The notes under the pieces were generated by a model, which made no database searches, was not told the origin of the DNA, and worked only from the letters and a program-made list of their open reading frames with translations. From UBA10649 sp963793105 (GTDB taxonomy: Bacteria > Actinomycetota > Actinomycetes > S36-B12): a stretch of 64,000 nt of DNA. A program made the translations under genes and the position numbers. Of the stretch, positions 62,047 to 64,000 are shown piece by piece; positions within the stretch are counted from its first letter, which is position 1, and each line of letters opens with the position of its first letter. Location of the stretch: assembly GCA_963793105.1 (NCBI GenBank), contig CAWBZB010000014.1, positions 60,219 to 124,218 on the forward strand. Reading direction: 5' to 3'.

Positions 62047-62397
62047 CTACGTGCTGCGCTGCAGGCGAGTGACGTCGACCTCCATCGCACTGCCCAGGCC
62101 CGCACCCGACCTCCAGAACCGGCGCCTGAGGGTGCCCTCGACCCGTACCCACTCGCCCGGCTCGAGGCTGGCCAGGCGACGCACCACGACCGCCCGGAAG
62201 GTCTGGCAGGGGATCGCGTCGACGCGCACCCGGCTTCCGCGAGCCCCCGCGGCCGCACCCCGGTCGATGACGACCGTGAAGACCGTGACCGTGTCGCCGC
62301 TGGGCAACTCGCGGTGGGCCACCGACGTCCCCAGCCGCCCCACGAGGACCACGGTCGCTCCGGCGTCCGTCCGAACATCCTGCTGCTTGACTCTCAT
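62047..62397 (-). CDS. Single-stranded DNA-binding-protein-like OB-fold protein
   Basis: The 116-residue protein starts MRVKQQDVRTDAGATVVLVG and has OB-fold strands VTVFTVVIDR, VDAIPCQTFRAVVVRRLASL and GEWVRVEGTLRRRFW, like the core of SSB. It lacks the acidic C-terminal tip of housekeeping SSB, so it is a paralogue. It lies upstream of the TPR gene on the same strand. Confidence 0.72.
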   Translation of the reverse strand: MRVKQQDVRTDAGATVVLVGRLGTSVAHRELPSGDTVTVFTVVIDRGAAAGARGSRVRVDAIPCQTFRAVVVRRLASLEPGEWVRVEGTLRRRFWRSGAGLGSAMEVDVTRLQRST

Positions 62398-62501
62398 GCC
62401 CCGATCGTGTCCAACCGCGGGGCGCTCGGCGGCCCGGCCTTGCCTGTTGGGGATCGCTGACCACATCGCCGCACTCTGGGGACGGCGGCTGCGCCCTCGG
62501 A

Positions 62502-62507
62502 CATACT
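62502..62507 (+). promoter_or_regulatory. Predicted -10 box of leaderless MBL-fold gene
   Basis: CATACT stands 6 nt before the GTG at 62514; no ribosome binding site lies between. Confidence 0.45.
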
Positions 62508-62513
62508 GGGACG

Positions 62514-63446
62514 GTGCCGGAGAGCATCGAGAACCTGGGCGACGACGTCTTCCACATCGACACCCGCATGGGGGGCTACGACGGCATCACCTCCGGGTAC
62601 CTGATCCGAGGCAGCCGACCCTGCCTGGTGGAGACCGGCACCGCGCGATCAGCCGGCACCGTGGTGCGCGCCCTGGCGGAGCTCGGCGTGGGGCCCGACG
62701 ACCTGGCGACCGTGGTCGTCACGCACATCCATCTGGATCATGCCGGCGGTGTCGGCGACATTGCCGAGGCGTTCCCCCAGGCCCGGATCGTCGTGCACGA
62801 ACGAGGTGCGCGCCATCTCGCCGACCCGAGCAGGCTGGTGGCCAGTGCCCACCGGGTCTTCGGAGCGGACATGGATCGCCTCTTCGGCGACCTGCGGCCC
62901 GTGGCCGCGGACCGGCTCGTCATCCTCGGCGACGAGGGCACGGTCGACCTTGGTGATGGTCGACGGCTCGAGACGTTCCACAATCCCGGACACGCCTCAC
63001 ACCATGTGGGCCTGCTCGACACCCAGACCGGCGACCTCTACACCGGGGATGCCGCTGGCGTCTACGTCCCCGAGACCGCCGACGTCCGTCCCGCGACTCC
63101 GCCGCCCGACTTCGATCTCGATCTCACGCTCAATTCTCTGACGAGGATGCGGGACGCCCGCGCGAATCGCCTGCTCTTCAGCCACTTCGGGCCGGTCTCC
63201 GACGTGACCGGCACCCTCGACCGGTCCGAGGAGGAACTGCGCTACTGGGTCGAGACGGTCACCGCGGTCCATCAGGTGGAACCCGACCTCGACCATGCCA
63301 TCGCGATGGTGCGCGAGAAGGACCGAGAGCGGAACGCCGAGTTCTACGCGGACGCCGACCGGGTGCAGAAGTTCGATGAACTGTCCGGGGTCGGAGCCAA
63401 TGTCCACGGCATCATTCGGTGGCTGGACCAGCGCGACCGACGCTAG
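62514..63446 (+). CDS. Metallo-beta-lactamase-fold hydrolase
   Basis: The 310-residue protein has the full MBL metal set: THIHLDHAGG near residue 71, HNPGHASHH with the third histidine, TGDAAGVY with the bridging acid and a late LFSHFGPV histidine. A C-terminal ~70-residue helical part follows. The layout resembles glyoxalase II-like or quorum-lactonase-like MBL proteins; the substrate is unknown. It is convergent with the TPR gene at the right edge. Confidence 0.83.
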   Translation: MPESIENLGDDVFHIDTRMGGYDGITSGYLIRGSRPCLVETGTARSAGTVVRALAELGVGPDDLATVVVTHIHLDHAGGVGDIAEAFPQARIVVHERGARHLADPSRLVASAHRVFGADMDRLFGDLRPVAADRLVILGDEGTVDLGDGRRLETFHNPGHASHHVGLLDTQTGDLYTGDAAGVYVPETADVRPATPPPDFDLDLTLNSLTRMRDARANRLLFSHFGPVSDVTGTLDRSEEELRYWVETVTAVHQVEPDLDHAIAMVREKDRERNAEFYADADRVQKFDELSGVGANVHGIIRWLDQRDRR

Positions 63447-64000
63447 GCGTCCGGTACGGCGGACCCCGTCGCGCCGGCGTCGAGGGGATCCTCGCCCAAC
63501 TCCTCCTCGCTGAAGGCCACCCCGTTCTCCTCCTCCACGCGCTCGGCGGCGTCCGTGGCACCTTCCACGTCCGACTTCGCAGCTCGTCGCATCCACTCCG
63601 ACGCCTCGACGGGGCGCCCGGCCGCGGCCAGCAGGTCGGCGTATGCATACTGCAGTCGCGCGCGGGGCGTTCCCTTGGGCAGCTTGGTCAGCTCAGGGAT
63701 CTGCAGACAGCACGAGCGCCGCATCGATCTGCCCGAGGTCCGCCCGCGCACCCGCCGCCACGAGCGTGAGTTCCACACGGGTAGCCGGATCCACGGATCG
63801 CTGATCCACCTCGCGGATCAGTTCCAGGGCACGCTGGGGGCGGCCGAGTCCGCGCTCGCAGTCGGCAAGCATGGGGACGTAGTCATCCGAACCCGTCATC
63901 CGACGAACCGTGCGAAGCTCCGCGATGGCCTCGGCGTAGTCGCCGGCCAGGTAGGCCGCGATCCCGGCTGCCTCTCGGACCGGGGCCACCCGTCCTGCAC
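63443..64000 (-). CDS. TPR-repeat protein, 5' end beyond window, split by a +1 frameshift
   Basis: The part seen has TPR-like helices, GIAAYLAGDYAEAIAELRTV, MLADCERGLGRPQRALELI and VAAGARADLGQIDAALVL. In the next frame come LQIPELTKLPKG, YAYADLLAAAGRPVEASEWM and a C-terminal acidic tail. Removing one base near 63707 (plus strand, in CTGCAGACAG) joins the frames. The start lies outside the window. Function is unknown beyond protein binding. Confidence 0.7.

Overview
The window is high-GC DNA from an actinobacterium. The evidence is the gene order parA-scpA-scpB-rluB-aroH-tyrA-cmk-plsC-like-der, the cluster tlyA-nadK-recN-X-pyrG-nudix-ald-xerD, many GTG starts, ATGA/GTGA stop-start overlaps, and several genes whose start codon lies 6 nt after a TANNNT box (leaderless transcription). 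The genus cannot be told from the sequence.

Layout. 0-3 kb: an aromatic-acid-exporter-like membrane protein and a diguanylate cyclase with a di-iron (ODP-type) sensor domain. 3-4.3 kb: tRNA-Val, a SnoaL-like protein and a membrane protein. 4.4-7.8 kb: an arginine deiminase operon (arcC, a 44-aa ORF, arcA, arcB). 7.9-10.4 kb: a two-gene ABC exporter. 10.4-15.1 kb: small membrane and Cys-rich proteins, zapE, a RibD-like reductase, and two NHEJ-type enzymes (LigC-like ligase and a LigD polymerase-domain protein). 15.2-23.7 kb: a PQQ-type sugar dehydrogenase, a GT87-like glycosyltransferase, a SpoU methyltransferase, a ClC chloride transporter, a DHA2 MFS pump and small secreted proteins. 23.7-28.9 kb: an MFS/cyclic-nucleotide-binding/patatin fusion, a single-chain RsbW-like kinase/cNMP-binding/PP2C phosphatase, and a STAS antagonist. 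29.2-32.2 kb: a CrtI-like desaturase translationally coupled to a carotenoid cleavage oxygenase. 32.3-37.8 kb: a group 3b [NiFe] hydrogenase operon (beta, cNMP-binding protein, gamma, small, large, protease) followed by another cNMP-binding protein. 37.8-40.7 kb: an accessory stretch with an internally deleted IS30 transposase, a possible IS3 scrap, short direct repeats and orphan ORFs, ending at tRNA-Pro. 41.2-64 kb: mostly conserved housekeeping genes on the minus strand.

How the genes work together. The arginine operon should yield ATP and ammonia from arginine. The hydrogenase operon links NAD(P)H to H2. Four proteins carrying cyclic-nucleotide-binding folds lie within 14 kb, around the stress partner-switch genes and the hydrogenase; this is the most interesting concentration of signalling in the window. 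The 42-62 kb block covers ribosome assembly (der, rluB, tlyA), condensin and segregation (scpAB, parA, xerD), aromatic amino acids (tyrA, aroH) and nucleotide/NAD metabolism (cmk, pyrG, nadK).

Data quality. Eight genes are split by a single extra base (arcC, zapE, ligD, the GT87 gene, the SpoU gene, the ClC gene, an orphan at 39.5 kb and the last TPR gene). All eight are +1 insertions, which points to an insertion-biased sequencing or assembly error rather than to eight real pseudogenes.
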